Part shown: positions 29,820 through 39,760 of the stretch, piece by piece
Layout: each line of letters opens with the position of its first letter
Position numbering within the stretch: position 1 is the first letter of the stretch
Source of the DNA: Ruegeria sp. THAF33
GTDB taxonomy: Bacteria; Pseudomonadota; Alphaproteobacteria; Rhodobacterales; Rhodobacteraceae
Direction: 5' to 3'
DNA: 64,000 bases
NCBI RefSeq assembly: GCF_009363615.1
Contig: NZ_CP045384.1
Location: 1,734,501 to 1,798,500 of the forward strand
Notes under the pieces: generated by a model
Told to the model about the DNA's origin: nothing
Databases searched by the model: none
The model's input: only the letters and a program-made list of their open reading frames with translations
Made by a program: the position numbers and the translations under genes

Positions 29820-30542
29820 TCACCTTTTGCGACCTTCTGATCTGGCGCGCGTCAGATCGGCCCAGACCGGCAGGTGATCAGATGCGATATGCGCGGGACG
29901 TGTGTCGTGAACACCGTGCGCCACGGCCTGTATTCCGCTGCCCAGCGCGATCCGATCCAGCGCGCCCAAGGGCTGCGCGGCGGGAAAACTTGGTCTGGGG
30001 GGCAGAAACCGCATTTCGGGAACCAGGTGATCCAGAACTGGCTGACGTGACCACTCGTTGAAGTCACCGGCCCAAACTGTCGGCATCTGGTCCATATCCC
30101 AGTCATTCCGCCGAATGTGCAAAATCTGTTGCCGCCGCGACGCTGGCAGAAGCCCCAGATGCATACCCATCACGCGCAATGGCCCGATATGGGTGTCGAA
30201 CTCGACCCGAACCGCCCCGCGCGGCTCCAGCCCCGGCAACTCGTGATGCCCTTTTCGGCGGACCGAGATCCCCTCTCCGCGCCAGATCACCGCGTTGCCG
30301 TGCCAGCCCAGACTTCCCGCGCCGCCCAGATCGACGATCTGCCATCCCGCCTCGTCCAACATGAAATGCGGCAGCGCGGCCGGACGGGGCGGCAGGCGTT
30401 TGTCGGCCTCCTGCAACACGACGATATCCGCTTTCATGTTTTCGATGACTTGCAGAATACGTTGAGGCTGACGCCGGAAATCCAACCCGACGCATTTCTG
30501 AATGTTGTAGCTTGCGATACGCAGCGTGGACGAAGTTGGCAT
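29820..30542 (-). CDS. Endonuclease/exonuclease/phosphatase-family hydrolase
   Basis: The 240-residue protein has the EEP fold: LRIASYNIQKCVGLDFRRQP at the start (catalytic Asn), VVLQEADKR (metal-binding Glu), GDFNEW (Asp and Asn) and ASDHLPVWADL at the end (catalytic Asp-His). Members act as DNases, RNases or phosphodiesterases; which applies cannot be said. I start it at ATG 30542; the open frame reaches 30653. There is no signal peptide. It diverges from a DMT transporter gene. Confidence 0.82.
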   Translation of the reverse strand: MPTSSTLRIASYNIQKCVGLDFRRQPQRILQVIENMKADIVVLQEADKRLPPRPAALPHFMLDEAGWQIVDLGGAGSLGWHGNAVIWRGEGISVRRKGHHELPGLEPRGAVRVEFDTHIGPLRVMGMHLGLLPASRRQQILHIRRNDWDMDQMPTVWAGDFNEWSRQPVLDHLVPEMRFLPPRPSFPAAQPLGALDRIALGSGIQAVAHGVHDTRPAHIASDHLPVWADLTRARSEGRKR

Positions 30543-30780
30543 GAGGGCCTGACCAAATGAATTGATCCTAAAGTGCCATGCCTGACGTGAGGCGCAACCC
30601 CTGTGCTCGGTTTCCTGCTGCGACAATTCCGATACGACACCCGCCCCAGGCAATCTGCCTGTTGTTTCGGCGATTGAAACGTGGCTGATATCAAAGCGAA
30701 GGTACCGCTTGATCCTCGGCCCTGCAACGCTCTATCCCGATGCGGTGACGACAACGCATCGCAGCCAAAGCGGGGCCCGC

Positions 30781-31668
30781 ATGAGCCTGAGCCAGACCCA
30801 ACCCAACAACAGCACCCGGGCCAGTATCGTTTTGGTGACGGGCGGCGCGCTGTGGGGCCTTTATTGGATTCCGGTGCGGTTTTTCTACGATCAGGGCCTG
30901 ACCGGCCCCTGGTCAGGGATCGCAATGTACTGCGCGGCCCTGATTGCGCTGATCCCCTTTGTCTGGTCCGACAGGCGCATGCTGGCCCGGCAATGGCGCG
31001 ATCTGATGCTCAGCGGAATGTTCACAGGGGCTGCATTCAGCCTGTATTCGATCAGCCTTGTCTACACCGACGTCGTCCGCTCGATCCTGTTGTTCTATCT
31101 CACTCCGATCTGGGGCACGATTCTGGGCGTCGTATTTCTGAAAGAACGCCTGAGCCTGATGCGCCTTGCGGGCCTGATCTGCGGGCTTGGCGGGCTGTTT
31201 GTCGTGCTCGGAGGCGCCGGATTCGTGCCATGGCCGCAGAACTTGGGCGACTGGCTGGCGCTGGCATCGGGCATATGCTGGGCATTGGGCACACTGGGCC
31301 TGTACAAGGCTGGTAGCATGACCATCTCGGGTCAGGTCTTTGCCTTTGTGATTGGCGCGTTGTTGCTGTCGCTTGTCAGCCTGCTGATGCTTGGGGGCCA
31401 AACCCTGCCGAACATCACAAGCGAAGAGTCGATCCGCATAGCGGGATACGCGCTGCTGTCGGCCTTTTATGTCCTGCCCATGATCTACATGACCATCTGG
31501 CCAGCAACCAAGCTGTCCCCCGCAAAGGTCGGTCTGCTGCTGATGAGCGAGGTTGTCGTTGGCATCGCGTCGGCCGCAGCCCTGTCAGGAGAACCATTTG
31601 GCCTGCGGGAATTTCTGGGCGCCACCCTGATCGTCAGCGCTGCGGTGTTGGAAATCCTGAGGAAATAG
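30781..31668 (+). CDS. DMT-family transporter
   Basis: The 295-residue protein has ten hydrophobic helices in two EamA repeats (SIVLVTGGALWGLYWIPVR at the start; LYSISLVYTDVVRSILLFY; GLLLMSEVVVGIASAAALSG). I start it at ATG 30781, just before the first helix; the frame extends to 30709 with a polar leader. Substrate unknown. It is a single gene convergent with selO, with 14 bases between their stops. Confidence 0.85.
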   Translation: MSLSQTQPNNSTRASIVLVTGGALWGLYWIPVRFFYDQGLTGPWSGIAMYCAALIALIPFVWSDRRMLARQWRDLMLSGMFTGAAFSLYSISLVYTDVVRSILLFYLTPIWGTILGVVFLKERLSLMRLAGLICGLGGLFVVLGGAGFVPWPQNLGDWLALASGICWALGTLGLYKAGSMTISGQVFAFVIGALLLSLVSLLMLGGQTLPNITSEESIRIAGYALLSAFYVLPMIYMTIWPATKLSPAKVGLLLMSEVVVGIASAAALSGEPFGLREFLGATLIVSAAVLEILRK

Positions 31669-31682
31669 ACGCAGGCCTCGCG

Positions 31683-33101
31683 TCACGTCCCGCAGAATGT
31701 TGCATGAACCACCTCATTTTCGGCCGGAGGACGCCTCAGATCTTCCGCATCCCCTTGATCCTCGTACGGCCGCGCCAACACGGCGTTCAACCGGTCGAAG
31801 GGCGCATAGTCGCCCTGCACCGCCGCCTTGATCATCTGTTCGATCCGGTGATTGCGCGGAATGAATGCGGGGTTTGCGGCGGCCATCACCTCCTGTGGCG
31901 CCGCTTCGCGCGCCAACCGTGCGCGCCAGTCTTTTTCCCAGGTGTCAAACGCTGCCGGGTCAAGGAACTGATCCCGCGCCGTGCCACCGCCCAGCGCCCG
32001 GAAGGTATTGGTGAAATCCGCCTGCCCCTCGGCCATGCGCTTCAGAAGATCGGTGATCAGTTCCTGATCGCCCTCGTCCGCGGTTGCCAGTCCGATCTTC
32101 GCCCGGAACCGGGACAACCAATTCTGTTGCAGCAGGTCCGGCATCGCGTGGACGATCTCGGTCGCCTCTTCCACGGCGGCCTCTTTGTCGTCCATCTGCT
32201 GGATCAAGGACGTTGCCAACTGCGCGAGGTTCCACACCGCGATATCGGGCTGGTTCGAATAGGCATAACGACCCATCCGGTCGATCGAGCTGTAAACGGT
32301 GTTGGGGTGATACGTATCCATGAACGCACATGGGCCATAGTCAATGGTCTCACCCGCGATCGAGCAGTTGTCGGTATTCATCACCCCATGGATGAACCCC
32401 ACGCTCATCCACTGTGCAATCAAACCGGCCTGCGCATCGCGCACCGAACGTAACAGGCCCATCGGCCCTTCTGCCTTGGGATAATGCCGCGCAATGGCAT
32501 AGTCCGTCAGGCGCTTCAGGCTGTCCATCTGCCCGCGCGCGGCAAAAACCTGAAATGTCCCCACCCGCAGATGACTGGATGCAACCCGGGTCAGAACCGC
32601 TCCGGGCATCGGAGCTTCGCGAAAGACGGTCTCGCCGGTTTCCACCGCTGCCAAGGCACGTGTGGTCGGAATGCCCAGGGCATGCATCGCCTCGGATACC
32701 ACATATTCCCGCAGCACCGGCCCCAGCCAGGCCCGGCCATCGCCCCGGCGGGAAAACGGCGTAGGGCCCGAACCTTTCAGCTGGATGTCCCGGCGCACCC
32801 CGTCCGTTCCGACCGTCTCGCCCAGCAACACCGCACGTCCGTCGCCCAACTGCGGGTTGTACTGCCCGAACTGATGCCCGGAATAAAGCTGTGCGATTGG
32901 CTCGGCACCTTCGGGAATACTGTTTCCCGCAAAGGCTTCGGCCATGTCCTCGACGTCTCCGGGCGAAATCCGCAGCAATTTGGCCAGATTATCGTTGAAC
33001 GCAATCATCCTTGGCGCGCGCACGGGAACCGGTGACTGCCGTGCAAAGAACGCATCCGGCAGACGGGCATAGGAGTTATCGAAGGGGATTTTCAGGGTCA
33101 T
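31683..33101 (-). CDS. selO: Protein adenylyltransferase SelO (YdiU)
   Basis: The 472-residue protein matches the SelO pseudokinase family: [17 protein letters not shown] near 83-99, [16 protein letters not shown] near 118-133, [19 protein letters not shown] near 240-258, and the usual C-terminal TFCGT. SelO transfers AMP to Ser, Thr or Tyr of target proteins, acting in redox stress; the C-terminal cysteine regulates it in E. coli. I start it at ATG 33101; a longer open frame to 33299 runs into the divergent cupin gene. It diverges from the DUF985 cupin gene by 85 bases. Confidence 0.93.
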   Translation of the reverse strand: MTLKIPFDNSYARLPDAFFARQSPVPVRAPRMIAFNDNLAKLLRISPGDVEDMAEAFAGNSIPEGAEPIAQLYSGHQFGQYNPQLGDGRAVLLGETVGTDGVRRDIQLKGSGPTPFSRRGDGRAWLGPVLREYVVSEAMHALGIPTTRALAAVETGETVFREAPMPGAVLTRVASSHLRVGTFQVFAARGQMDSLKRLTDYAIARHYPKAEGPMGLLRSVRDAQAGLIAQWMSVGFIHGVMNTDNCSIAGETIDYGPCAFMDTYHPNTVYSSIDRMGRYAYSNQPDIAVWNLAQLATSLIQQMDDKEAAVEEATEIVHAMPDLLQQNWLSRFRAKIGLATADEGDQELITDLLKRMAEGQADFTNTFRALGGGTARDQFLDPAAFDTWEKDWRARLAREAAPQEVMAAANPAFIPRNHRIEQMIKAAVQGDYAPFDRLNAVLARPYEDQGDAEDLRRPPAENEVVHATFCGT

Positions 33102-33186
33102 GTCGTAAACATATCCCTCGGACGCATGAATACCATAGCGGATCACACCGGCCCGTGCATAATCGCACCCAAACACGAGGAACCAC

Positions 33187-33606
33187 ATGACCGCACAAGA
33201 GATTATCGAACGCTTGAACCTGCAACGGCATCCCGAAGGTGGTTGGTACGCCGAGACATGGCGCGCCGAAAACGAAGGTCGCCCCACCGGCACCTGCATC
33301 TACTTCCTGTTGCAGAAAGGCGAAAGCAGCCACTGGCACCGCGTCGATGCAACCGAGATCTGGCTGTACCATGCCGGTGCACCGCTTGTCCTGTCGCTCA
33401 GTTCAACCGACCAAGGACCCGCCACCGAACATGTGCTGACACCTGATCTTTCCTCTGGCGCACCACAATTGATCGTCCCACAAGGCCATTGGCAAGCCGC
33501 CCGCAGCACGGGTGATTACACGCTGGTCAGTTGTACGGTCTCGCCCGGTTTCCAGTTCGAGGGGTTCGAACTGGCCGCAACGGGCTTCGATATCCCCAAG
33601 GCGTGA
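33187..33606 (+). CDS. DUF985 cupin-domain protein
   Basis: The 139-residue protein is a single cupin of the DUF985 type: [16 protein letters not shown] at the start, the metal-site segment [13 protein letters not shown], and the end [12 protein letters not shown]. It probably binds a metal or sugar in the cytoplasm; no function is established for most members. The start ATG 33187 follows AGGAA. It diverges from selO. Confidence 0.87.
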   Translation: MTAQEIIERLNLQRHPEGGWYAETWRAENEGRPTGTCIYFLLQKGESSHWHRVDATEIWLYHAGAPLVLSLSSTDQGPATEHVLTPDLSSGAPQLIVPQGHWQAARSTGDYTLVSCTVSPGFQFEGFELAATGFDIPKA

Positions 33607-33703
33607 GTGTTCACATAACAATCTCTGAAAAGGTGAGTTTACAGACGGTTGCCCATTGATCATGCTGTACACGCAGCCACAGGCGACGGAGTAACGAGTA
33701 AGA

Positions 33704-34471
33704 ATGAAGCAGGTCCTGCTGACTGTCTTGTTCTTGTGTCAAAGCGCAGCATTCGCCAGCGCAGAGCCCGCTTGCGCCGAGGCCCGTCTTGCATCCGATC
33801 TGACTGCGCCAGAGCTGATCGGGGAAGAAACGGCTGAAGATGCTGACCCGACCGTGACAGTCGAACCTGCGGTGCTGGTTTCCAGGCGTCCTGCCCTGCG
33901 ACCCTGCAAGTTTCGGCAATTCGAAGTCGGCCGTGAACGAATGCAGGCGCGGGGCGCCGTGTGCGGCGACTGGACCATTCTGGGCGAAACACGCAAGCCC
34001 GTCGCGGGAAAGGCCCGCGGATGCGGGATCACGAACCCGGTTCGCGTTTACAAAATCTCTGATATCGCACTCAGCCAATTCTCATTGATGGATTGCCAGA
34101 CAGCGGTCACGCTGAAAACGTGGATCGAAAACACGGCCAAGCCAGCCTTTGCCAATATGGGCGGCGGGCTGAAGGGGATGCGGATCGTTGGCCACTATGC
34201 CTGCAAGACCCAGAACAACCAGCCGCGCTCACGCATCTCGGAACATGCGCGCGGAAAGGCGATCGACATATCGACCTTTGTTCTAGAGGACGGAACACAG
34301 ATCACGGTCCGGGACGGGTGGAACAACGCGCACGGCGCTGTTTTGCGAAAGCTGCACGATGGCGCCTGCGGCATATTCGGAACCGTGCTTGGCCCGGACG
34401 CCGACCGCTATCACGTCGGGCATTTCCATTTTGACACGGCCCGCCGCAAGGGCGCTCCGGTGTGTCGATGA
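33704..34471 (+). CDS. Extensin-family secreted protein (possible LAS-type peptidase fold)
   Basis: The 255-residue protein has a signal peptide (MKQVLLTVLFLCQSAAFASA) and a C-terminal extensin-like domain from about 80 to 255. Motifs SEHARGKAIDIS and YHVGHFHFD give histidines and an aspartate placed as in zinc D,D-carboxypeptidases of the LAS group. Eight cysteines in the mature part suggest disulfides. A role in peptidoglycan is plausible but unproven. It is a single gene, convergent with the membrane protein at 34489. Confidence 0.82.
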   Translation: MKQVLLTVLFLCQSAAFASAEPACAEARLASDLTAPELIGEETAEDADPTVTVEPAVLVSRRPALRPCKFRQFEVGRERMQARGAVCGDWTILGETRKPVAGKARGCGITNPVRVYKISDIALSQFSLMDCQTAVTLKTWIENTAKPAFANMGGGLKGMRIVGHYACKTQNNQPRSRISEHARGKAIDISTFVLEDGTQITVRDGWNNAHGAVLRKLHDGACGIFGTVLGPDADRYHVGHFHFDTARRKGAPVCR

Positions 34472-34488
34472 ACCTTCGGGTTGCGCCT

Positions 34489-34950
34489 CTATTTGTCGCT
34501 TCGGCTTTTGATCAACAAATTGATCAGCGGCACCAGCAGCGTCGCTGCCGATCCCAAAGGGTTCGATCCAATGCTCTTAACCGCCTGCACGACCTCTTTG
34601 GCCTCTGCGGTCATCTCCTCCAATTCGTCTTCAATATCTGCTATGGCCATATCGCGCACCTCGACGGCCGGTGCGACTTCGTCGTCGATATTTCGGCGTC
34701 TTGCAATCAGCACCATAAGCCCGGCGAAAACGATGTTTCCAAAGGCCAACAGCGCCGCCGCCGATGCTGGTGACATCGAGCTTTGAAACGCCAAGAACAT
34801 GGAAACATTCAAAAGCACTACCGCCGACAATGCCGCGATGCCCGCGATGCCCATCAGTATGGTCTGTTGCTGCACCACCCCAAGACGGCGGCGCGCAATC
34901 AAACGTTCGGTCCGATAGATCGTAACCAGGTTCTTGCTCAGTCTGCTCAT
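34489..34950 (-). CDS. Small two-helix membrane protein (phage-holin-like superfamily)
   Basis: The 153-residue protein has a basic N-terminus (MSRLSKNLVTIYRTERLIARRR), two membrane helices (about 30-52 and 60-80) and a charged C-terminal half ending in another hydrophobic stretch. It resembles the 'phage holin family'/Holin-X annotation used for inner-membrane stress proteins. There is no phage gene nearby, so it is not a lysis gene. A strong AGGAGG site precedes ATG 34950, 10 bases after the upstream DUF883-like gene, with which it forms a pair as YqjD/YqjE-type proteins do. Confidence 0.65.
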   Translation of the reverse strand: MSRLSKNLVTIYRTERLIARRRLGVVQQQTILMGIAGIAALSAVVLLNVSMFLAFQSSMSPASAAALLAFGNIVFAGLMVLIARRRNIDDEVAPAVEVRDMAIADIEDELEEMTAEAKEVVQAVKSIGSNPLGSAATLLVPLINLLIKSRSDK

Positions 34951-34960
34951 AACCTGCCTC

Positions 34961-35251
34961 CTAGCCCTGCGCGCGCCCAACGACATACCCAAGCGAAAAG
35001 GCAATCAGCAACGCCGTGATCGGATAGTCTTTCTGAAGCCGACCGAACTCCTCGACAACGTCATGCCCCAAGGACTGAACCTGGCTCAGGTCGATCCCGT
35101 GGTCTTCCAGCAGCTGCCGGATTTCATTCGACGATTTGGTGCCCTCAGGCGAATCTTCGGAACCCGCTTCCTTTTCGGCCTGCGCCTCCAACGTCGCATT
35201 CCGCTTCCGCAACTTCTCCAACTCGGCCTCAAGCTCTGCCTTGGTCGCCAT
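34961..35251 (-). CDS. DUF883/YqjD-like membrane-anchored protein
   Basis: The 96-residue protein has a coiled-coil N-terminus (ATKAELEAELEKLRKRNATL), a linker and one C-terminal membrane helix ending GYVVGRAQG, the pattern of the YqjD/ElaB/DUF883 family. Members of this family tether ribosomes at the inner membrane in stationary phase in E. coli. I start it at ATG 35251; the frame extends to 35293. The downstream holin-like gene follows after 10 bases. Confidence 0.68.
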   Translation of the reverse strand: MATKAELEAELEKLRKRNATLEAQAEKEAGSEDSPEGTKSSNEIRQLLEDHGIDLSQVQSLGHDVVEEFGRLQKDYPITALLIAFSLGYVVGRAQG

Positions 35252-35329
35252 ACTGCCATGCCCCTGATCCATCGGTCCGGGCAATCGTCGCACAAAGAGT
35301 TGTTTTTTTGAACTGTTTTCCGGATCGCG

Positions 35330-36451
35330 TTATCCGACCGGGTCCATCGACACCGTACTGACGACCCCGCCACCGACAAGCGCCTTTACGCCGGTGGTTC
35401 CGGGGCAAGAGGTCGGCAATCCCCGCGCGACGCGCACCGCCAGATAGGCAAACGCCTGCGCCTCAAGCATGTCGCCGTCCAGCCCCACCGCCTCAACCGG
35501 TTCGACCGGGCAATCCAGCGACACGCGCAACATCTCCATCAGCACCGGGTTGCGTCTGCCGCCCCCGGTGACCAACACACAGGACGGAGGTTTCGGACAG
35601 TGCTCCATCCCCTGCACCACAGCTGCGGCACACATACCGGTCAGAGTCGCCACCGCGTCAGCGTCATTGAGTTCCTTGACCAAACCGATCATTTCCGAAA
35701 AATCGTTCCGGTCCAGGGATTTCGGCGGCATGCGGGAAAAATACGGCTCGGCCAGAAACAGCTCCAGCGCGCCCATTTCCACCGTTCCATCGCGCGCAAG
35801 CGCCCCGTCACGGTCCATCGGAAGCCCCAGCCGGGCCTGCATCAGATCATCGACCGGCGCATTGGCCGGGCCTGTATCAAAGGCCAGCAACGCACCGGGC
35901 GCTTCGGGGCCTTCGAACGCCGGGTCCACATAGGTCAGGTTGCCGACCCCGCCCAGGTTCAGGAAACACAGCGGCCGGTCCGCACCGAACCATTTGGCAC
36001 AGGCGAAATGAAAGAAAGGCGCAAGCGGAGCCCCCTCGCCCCCCATCGCCACATCGTCGCTGCGGAAATCCCAGACCACCGGGCGCCCAAGGGCCTGCGC
36101 CAGCCCCAGCCCGTCACCGACCTGCAAGGTCCCGCGCCCGCGCGGCTCATGCGCCAGCGTCTGTCCGTGAAAGCCGATCAGATCCACATCCTCGAACTCG
36201 GACAGTGCTTCGGCATGGGCAATCGTCACCATCTCTGCCGCCGCATCGACCTCGGGACCATGCCACTGGCCCAGCGCGGCGCGCAACACGTCGCGTTCCG
36301 CATCCGAATAGGCGCGGTATCCACTTTCCCCAAACCCGTAAATCGAATGCCCGTCGGTTTCCACCACCGCGGCATCAACCCCGTCCATCGATGTGCCGGA
36401 CATTGCGCCCAAAGCCCGGAGCTTTCCGTGTTTCGCGATGGTCTGGCCCAA
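35330..36451 (-). CDS. anmK: Anhydro-N-acetylmuramic acid kinase
   Basis: The 373-residue protein has the kinase motif [14 protein letters not shown] near residue 15-28, [14 protein letters not shown] and [14 protein letters not shown], and [15 protein letters not shown] near the C-terminus. AnmK phosphorylates and opens anhydroMurNAc during cell-wall recycling. The best start is a TTG at 36449-36451, which stands 5 bases after a perfect AGGAGG; an ATG at 36505 has no such site. NagZ, which releases the substrate pathway's precursors, is at 51096-52103. Confidence 0.92.
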   Translation of the reverse strand: MGQTIAKHGKLRALGAMSGTSMDGVDAAVVETDGHSIYGFGESGYRAYSDAERDVLRAALGQWHGPEVDAAAEMVTIAHAEALSEFEDVDLIGFHGQTLAHEPRGRGTLQVGDGLGLAQALGRPVVWDFRSDDVAMGGEGAPLAPFFHFACAKWFGADRPLCFLNLGGVGNLTYVDPAFEGPEAPGALLAFDTGPANAPVDDLMQARLGLPMDRDGALARDGTVEMGALELFLAEPYFSRMPPKSLDRNDFSEMIGLVKELNDADAVATLTGMCAAAVVQGMEHCPKPPSCVLVTGGGRRNPVLMEMLRVSLDCPVEPVEAVGLDGDMLEAQAFAYLAVRVARGLPTSCPGTTGVKALVGGGVVSTVSMDPVG

Positions 36452-36456
36452 GCCTG

Positions 36457-36462
36457 CCTCCT
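36457..36462 (-). promoter_or_regulatory. Ribosome binding site that decides a TTG start for anmK
   Basis: The minus strand reads AGGAGG, then CAGGC, then TTG. The match to the 16S rRNA tail is perfect and the spacing ideal, whereas the upstream ATG at 36505 lacks any such site. Confidence 0.7.
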
Positions 36463-36708
36463 GAATTGGCTGTGTCTTTCGCCGCCTCCGGGTCCGGGAT
36501 TTCACCTTTGGGTTGCAGCCCGGTCAACGTGCCTTCTGTTGGGGCGCAAAGGCAAGCGTTCCGGACCGGCCCGGCGATTTTTTTCTCAAGGCGCGTGTCT
36601 GGATCGACACCCTCGACCACACCCCGCGCCCGAGGTGAAAAGGTGGCTTTTCCTCGCACGCGCTGCCGCCTATACAGTGCCCCGCAACATTAACCCAAAG
36701 GGCACGAT

Positions 36709-37962
36709 ATGACCTACCACCCCAAATCGGATTTCATCGCCACGATGATCGAGCGCGGCTTTCTCGCCGACTGCACCGATTATCAGGGCCTTGACGACGC
36801 TCTGATCAGTGGGTGCAAACCGGCCTATATCGGCTTTGATGCCACGGCCAAGTCATTGCATGTGGGCAGCCTGATCCAGATCATGATGCTGCGCTGGTTC
36901 CAGAAAACCGGTCACCAGCCGATCACCCTGATGGGCGGCGGAACCACAAAGGTTGGCGACCCTTCGTTCCGCGCCGATGAACGCCCCCTGCTGGGGCCCG
37001 AACAGATCGACGAAAACATCGCGGGCATCAAAAAGGTGTTCTCGGCTTACATCGACTATGACACAGAGGCCGAGAACAAAGCGTTGATGCTGAACAATGC
37101 CGAGTGGCTGGACGACCTGAACTACCTCGATTTCCTGCGCGACATCGGGCGTCATTTCTCGGTCAACCGGATGCTGAGCTTTGAATCGGTGAAATCCCGA
37201 CTGGACCGTGAACAGTCACTGTCTTTCCTTGAATTCAACTACATGATCCTTCAGGCCTATGACTTCCTGGAGCTGAACCGCCGCTATGGCTGCTTGCTTC
37301 AGATGGGCGGCAGCGACCAGTGGGGCAATATCGTCAACGGGATCGACCTGACCCGCCGCGTGCTGGATCACGAGATCTATGGCCTGACCTCGCCCCTGCT
37401 GACCACCAGCGACGGCAAGAAAATGGGTAAATCTCAGGACGGCGCGGTTTGGCTGAACGCAGACATGCGCTCGCCCTACGAGTTCTGGCAGTTCTGGCGC
37501 AATACCACCGACGCTGATGTTGGGCGGTTCCTGAAGCTTTACACCGAAATGCCGGTGGACGAGTGCGATCGTCTGGGCGCGCTGCAAGGATCCGAGATCA
37601 ACGAGGCCAAGATCCGTCTTGCCAACGAGGTGACGACTCTGGCCCATGGTGTGCAGGCCGCGGCGAACGCCGAAGCCACTGCGCGCGAAGTCTTCGAAAA
37701 GGGTGGCGTGGGCGGGGATCTTCCGACCCTGACCCTCAGCGAGGCCGAACTGGGTGACGGCATGTCCATCGTGCAGATCATCGTCAAATCCGGCCTCGCC
37801 AAATCCGGCAAAGAAGCCAAGCGCCTGATCGCCGAAAACGGTGCCAAGCTGGACGACGCGCCACTGACCGATGCCGGGCTAATGATCGACGCAAACGCCC
37901 TGTCTTCGCCGATCAAGCTGAGCGCCGGCAAAAAGCGTCACGCGCTGGTTCAACTGGGCTGA
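36709..37962 (+). CDS. tyrS: Tyrosyl-tRNA synthetase
   Basis: The 417-residue protein is a class I synthetase: [16 protein letters not shown] near 40-55 (HIGH-like HVGS), the tyrosine-binding [12 protein letters not shown], the KMSKS-like KMGKSQDG near 238-245, and a C-terminal S4 domain ([18 protein letters not shown]) that binds tRNA. It charges tRNA-Tyr. It is a single gene that ends before a strong terminator, divergent from anmK. Confidence 0.96.
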   Translation: MTYHPKSDFIATMIERGFLADCTDYQGLDDALISGCKPAYIGFDATAKSLHVGSLIQIMMLRWFQKTGHQPITLMGGGTTKVGDPSFRADERPLLGPEQIDENIAGIKKVFSAYIDYDTEAENKALMLNNAEWLDDLNYLDFLRDIGRHFSVNRMLSFESVKSRLDREQSLSFLEFNYMILQAYDFLELNRRYGCLLQMGGSDQWGNIVNGIDLTRRVLDHEIYGLTSPLLTTSDGKKMGKSQDGAVWLNADMRSPYEFWQFWRNTTDADVGRFLKLYTEMPVDECDRLGALQGSEINEAKIRLANEVTTLAHGVQAAANAEATAREVFEKGGVGGDLPTLTLSEAELGDGMSIVQIIVKSGLAKSGKEAKRLIAENGAKLDDAPLTDAGLMIDANALSSPIKLSAGKKRHALVQLG

Positions 37963-37991
37963 CCCGGCAAGGCTGAAAGACACGAAACTGC

Positions 37992-38020
37992 AACGGCCAC
38001 CCAAACGGGTGGCCGTTTTT
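37992..38020 (+). terminator. Rho-independent terminator of tyrS
   Basis: A perfect 11-bp stem (37992-38002 with 38007-38017) closes an AAAC loop and is followed by a T run. The glycine-rich protein gene on the minus strand ends only 18 bases further on. Confidence 0.9.
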
Positions 38021-38037
38021 CATTCGGTAAGCCGTGC

Positions 38038-38772
38038 TTATCTGCGTTCTTTTCCGCCGCCACGACCAGGCCGGTCGCCACTTTCGTCATTGTTGGCGTT
38101 ATGACCGCGGCCCGGGCTGCTGCCTTCACCGCCATTGCCATGGCCGTTGTTGCCCTTGCCACCACCTTTACCCTTGCCGCCTTTACCTTCGCCTTTGCCT
38201 TCACCACCGCCGGATTCACCACCGCCGCCAGATTCACCACCGCCGCCGGATTCACCTCCACCACCGGATTCACCTCCACCGCCGGATTCACCACTGCCGC
38301 CGGATTCACCACCGCCACCGGACTCACCTCCACCGCCGGACTGGCCGCCTCCATTGTTTTCGCTTTCTTCAGACGCGCCCCTGGGGCCACTTTCACCGCC
38401 TCCGACAGTTCCACCAGCATCGGCGAATCCAGACCCACCGGGTTCAGAGCCGCGGCTTTCACCCCGGTTTTCCGCCGAACCAGACAGGTTTGCCGTCGGC
38501 AAATCCGTCAGCAACGCGGCCAGCCCCCGGCATTGCGCCCCGGTTACACTCAAAGTTGTTTCAAAGTCGGCCCGCTTTTGAAGCCTGTCCAGAAAACTCG
38601 GGGTTACCTGCACACAATCGCACAACCCGGCATAGTCCCCCGCGTTGGCAAGATTCCGAGCCGTTTTCCAGTTGCAGGTTTCCGGTGCAGCAGCAGCATC
38701 GCCAACCATCACCATTCCAAAAACAGGCACAGCGACAACTGCACCCAGTATGTGTTTCGTACTTATTACCAT
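38038..38772 (-). CDS. Secreted glycine-rich repeat protein
   Basis: The 244-residue product has a signal-like hydrophobic start (MVISTKHILGAVVAVPVFGMVMVGDAAAA), a globular part with four cysteines (about 32-88: ETCNWKTARN, GLCDCVQVTP, GAQCRGL), then a long low-complexity tail. In the tail about eight near-identical GGGGES units are followed by Gly/Lys-rich and His/Asn-rich sequence. A perfect AGGAGG precedes ATG 38772. The family is unknown to me; the tail looks like a flexible linker or a matrix- or metal-binding segment. Length variation by 18-base steps is likely between strains. Long frames on the other strand are a by-product of the repeats. Confidence 0.75.
   Translation of the reverse strand: MVISTKHILGAVVAVPVFGMVMVGDAAAAPETCNWKTARNLANAGDYAGLCDCVQVTPSFLDRLQKRADFETTLSVTGAQCRGLAALLTDLPTANLSGSAENRGESRGSEPGGSGFADAGGTVGGGESGPRGASEESENNGGGQSGGGGESGGGGESGGSGESGGGGESGGGGESGGGGESGGGGESGGGEGKGEGKGGKGKGGGKGNNGHGNGGEGSSPGRGHNANNDESGDRPGRGGGKERR
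38201..38350 (-). repeat. 18-base tandem repeat coding for GGGGES units
   Basis: About eight imperfect 18-base units run through the glycine-rich gene; third codon positions vary while the encoded peptide stays nearly constant, which indicates selection on the protein. Loss or gain of a unit keeps the frame. Confidence 0.8.
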
Positions 38773-38994
38773 AACAGATCCTCCTGGCGGAAAAACACAC
38801 AAAGGCGCCGAGTTCTTCGCTCACGAACAGGCGCGTTTTCGTGAAGTCGGCATTAAGTATTGTTGAGGATCGGCCGAAACATCGGGGCCAAGGACCTTAC
38901 CCGCCAACCAAGTTCCTGCTTTCTCAATTTTGTGGACTCTGGCCCCAAAATGCAGTTATTGAACAAGTGTTCATATCCTTGGGAGGAGTTCACC

Positions 38995-39750
38995 ATGCAC
39001 CTGTCCACCACTGCCGCCCTCATCACCGGAGGCGCGTCCGGTCTGGGCGAAGCCACGGCACGCCACTTCGCCTCGGAAGGCGCGCAGGTCACCATTCTGG
39101 ATCGTGACGCAGATCGCGGCGCACAGGTCGCCGTCGAGATTGGCGGGCATTTCGCGCAAACGGATGTGACCGACGAAGAGTCGGTGGCCGCAGCCGTGCG
39201 CCATGGCATGGACAAGATGGGCAAGATCACGGCCACGGTGAATTGTGCAGGTATCGCCTATGGTATTAAGACTGTCGGCAAGGATGGCCCTCACCCTCTG
39301 GATGCTTTCCAGCGTACGATCGACATCAATCTGGTTGGCACCTTCAACGTGTCCCGGCTGGCCGCTGTCGAAATGGCAAAAAATGAACCCGAACTAGATG
39401 GGGCACGTGGGGTGATCATCAACACCGCCTCGATCGCTGCGTTTGACGGGCAAAAGGGTCAGGCGGCCTATGCGGCCTCGAAAGGCGGCGTCGTGGGCAT
39501 GACGCTGCCGATGGCCCGCGACCTGGCCTCGACCGGCATTCGCGTCATGACCATCGCGCCGGGCATTTTCATGACCCCGATGCTGGCGGGCCTGCCCGAA
39601 GAGGTGCAACAACAGCTTGCCGCCGACGTCCCGAACCCTGCCCGCCTTGGCGATCCGCAGGAATACGGAAGACTGGCCGGCTTCATCGTCGAGATGGGCT
39701 ATCTGAACGGTGAGGTCATCCGCATCGACGGTGCCCTGCGTATGCGCTAA
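38995..39750 (+). CDS. SDR-family dehydrogenase (3-hydroxyacyl-CoA dehydrogenase type 2-like)
   Basis: The 251-residue protein has the NAD motif ITGGASGLGEATA at about 10-22, DRD after the second strand, NCAG, and the catalytic Ser with YAASK. The whole sequence, including PMARDLASTGIRVMTIAPG and VPNPARLGDP, resembles HSD10-type 3-hydroxy-2-methylbutyryl-CoA dehydrogenases of fatty acid or isoleucine breakdown. GGGAGGAG precedes ATG 38995. It is followed after 10 bases by the O-acetyltransferase gene, so they may share a message. Confidence 0.88.
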   Translation: MHLSTTAALITGGASGLGEATARHFASEGAQVTILDRDADRGAQVAVEIGGHFAQTDVTDEESVAAAVRHGMDKMGKITATVNCAGIAYGIKTVGKDGPHPLDAFQRTIDINLVGTFNVSRLAAVEMAKNEPELDGARGVIINTASIAAFDGQKGQAAYAASKGGVVGMTLPMARDLASTGIRVMTIAPGIFMTPMLAGLPEEVQQQLAADVPNPARLGDPQEYGRLAGFIVEMGYLNGEVIRIDGALRMR

Positions 39751-39760
39751 ACCGGGGCTC

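Noticed and set aside
34489..34950. Prophage holin
   Set aside because: No phage structural, lysis or integrase genes lie nearby, and the gene pairs with a YqjD-like protein.
38201..38350. CRISPR-like array
   Set aside because: The 18-base units are adjacent with no spacers and encode a peptide repeat.
38034..38844. Two or three plus-strand frames rich in Thr/Ala/Pro opposite the glycine-rich gene
   Set aside because: The repeats keep every frame open; only the minus strand has a signal peptide, cysteines and a good ribosome site.
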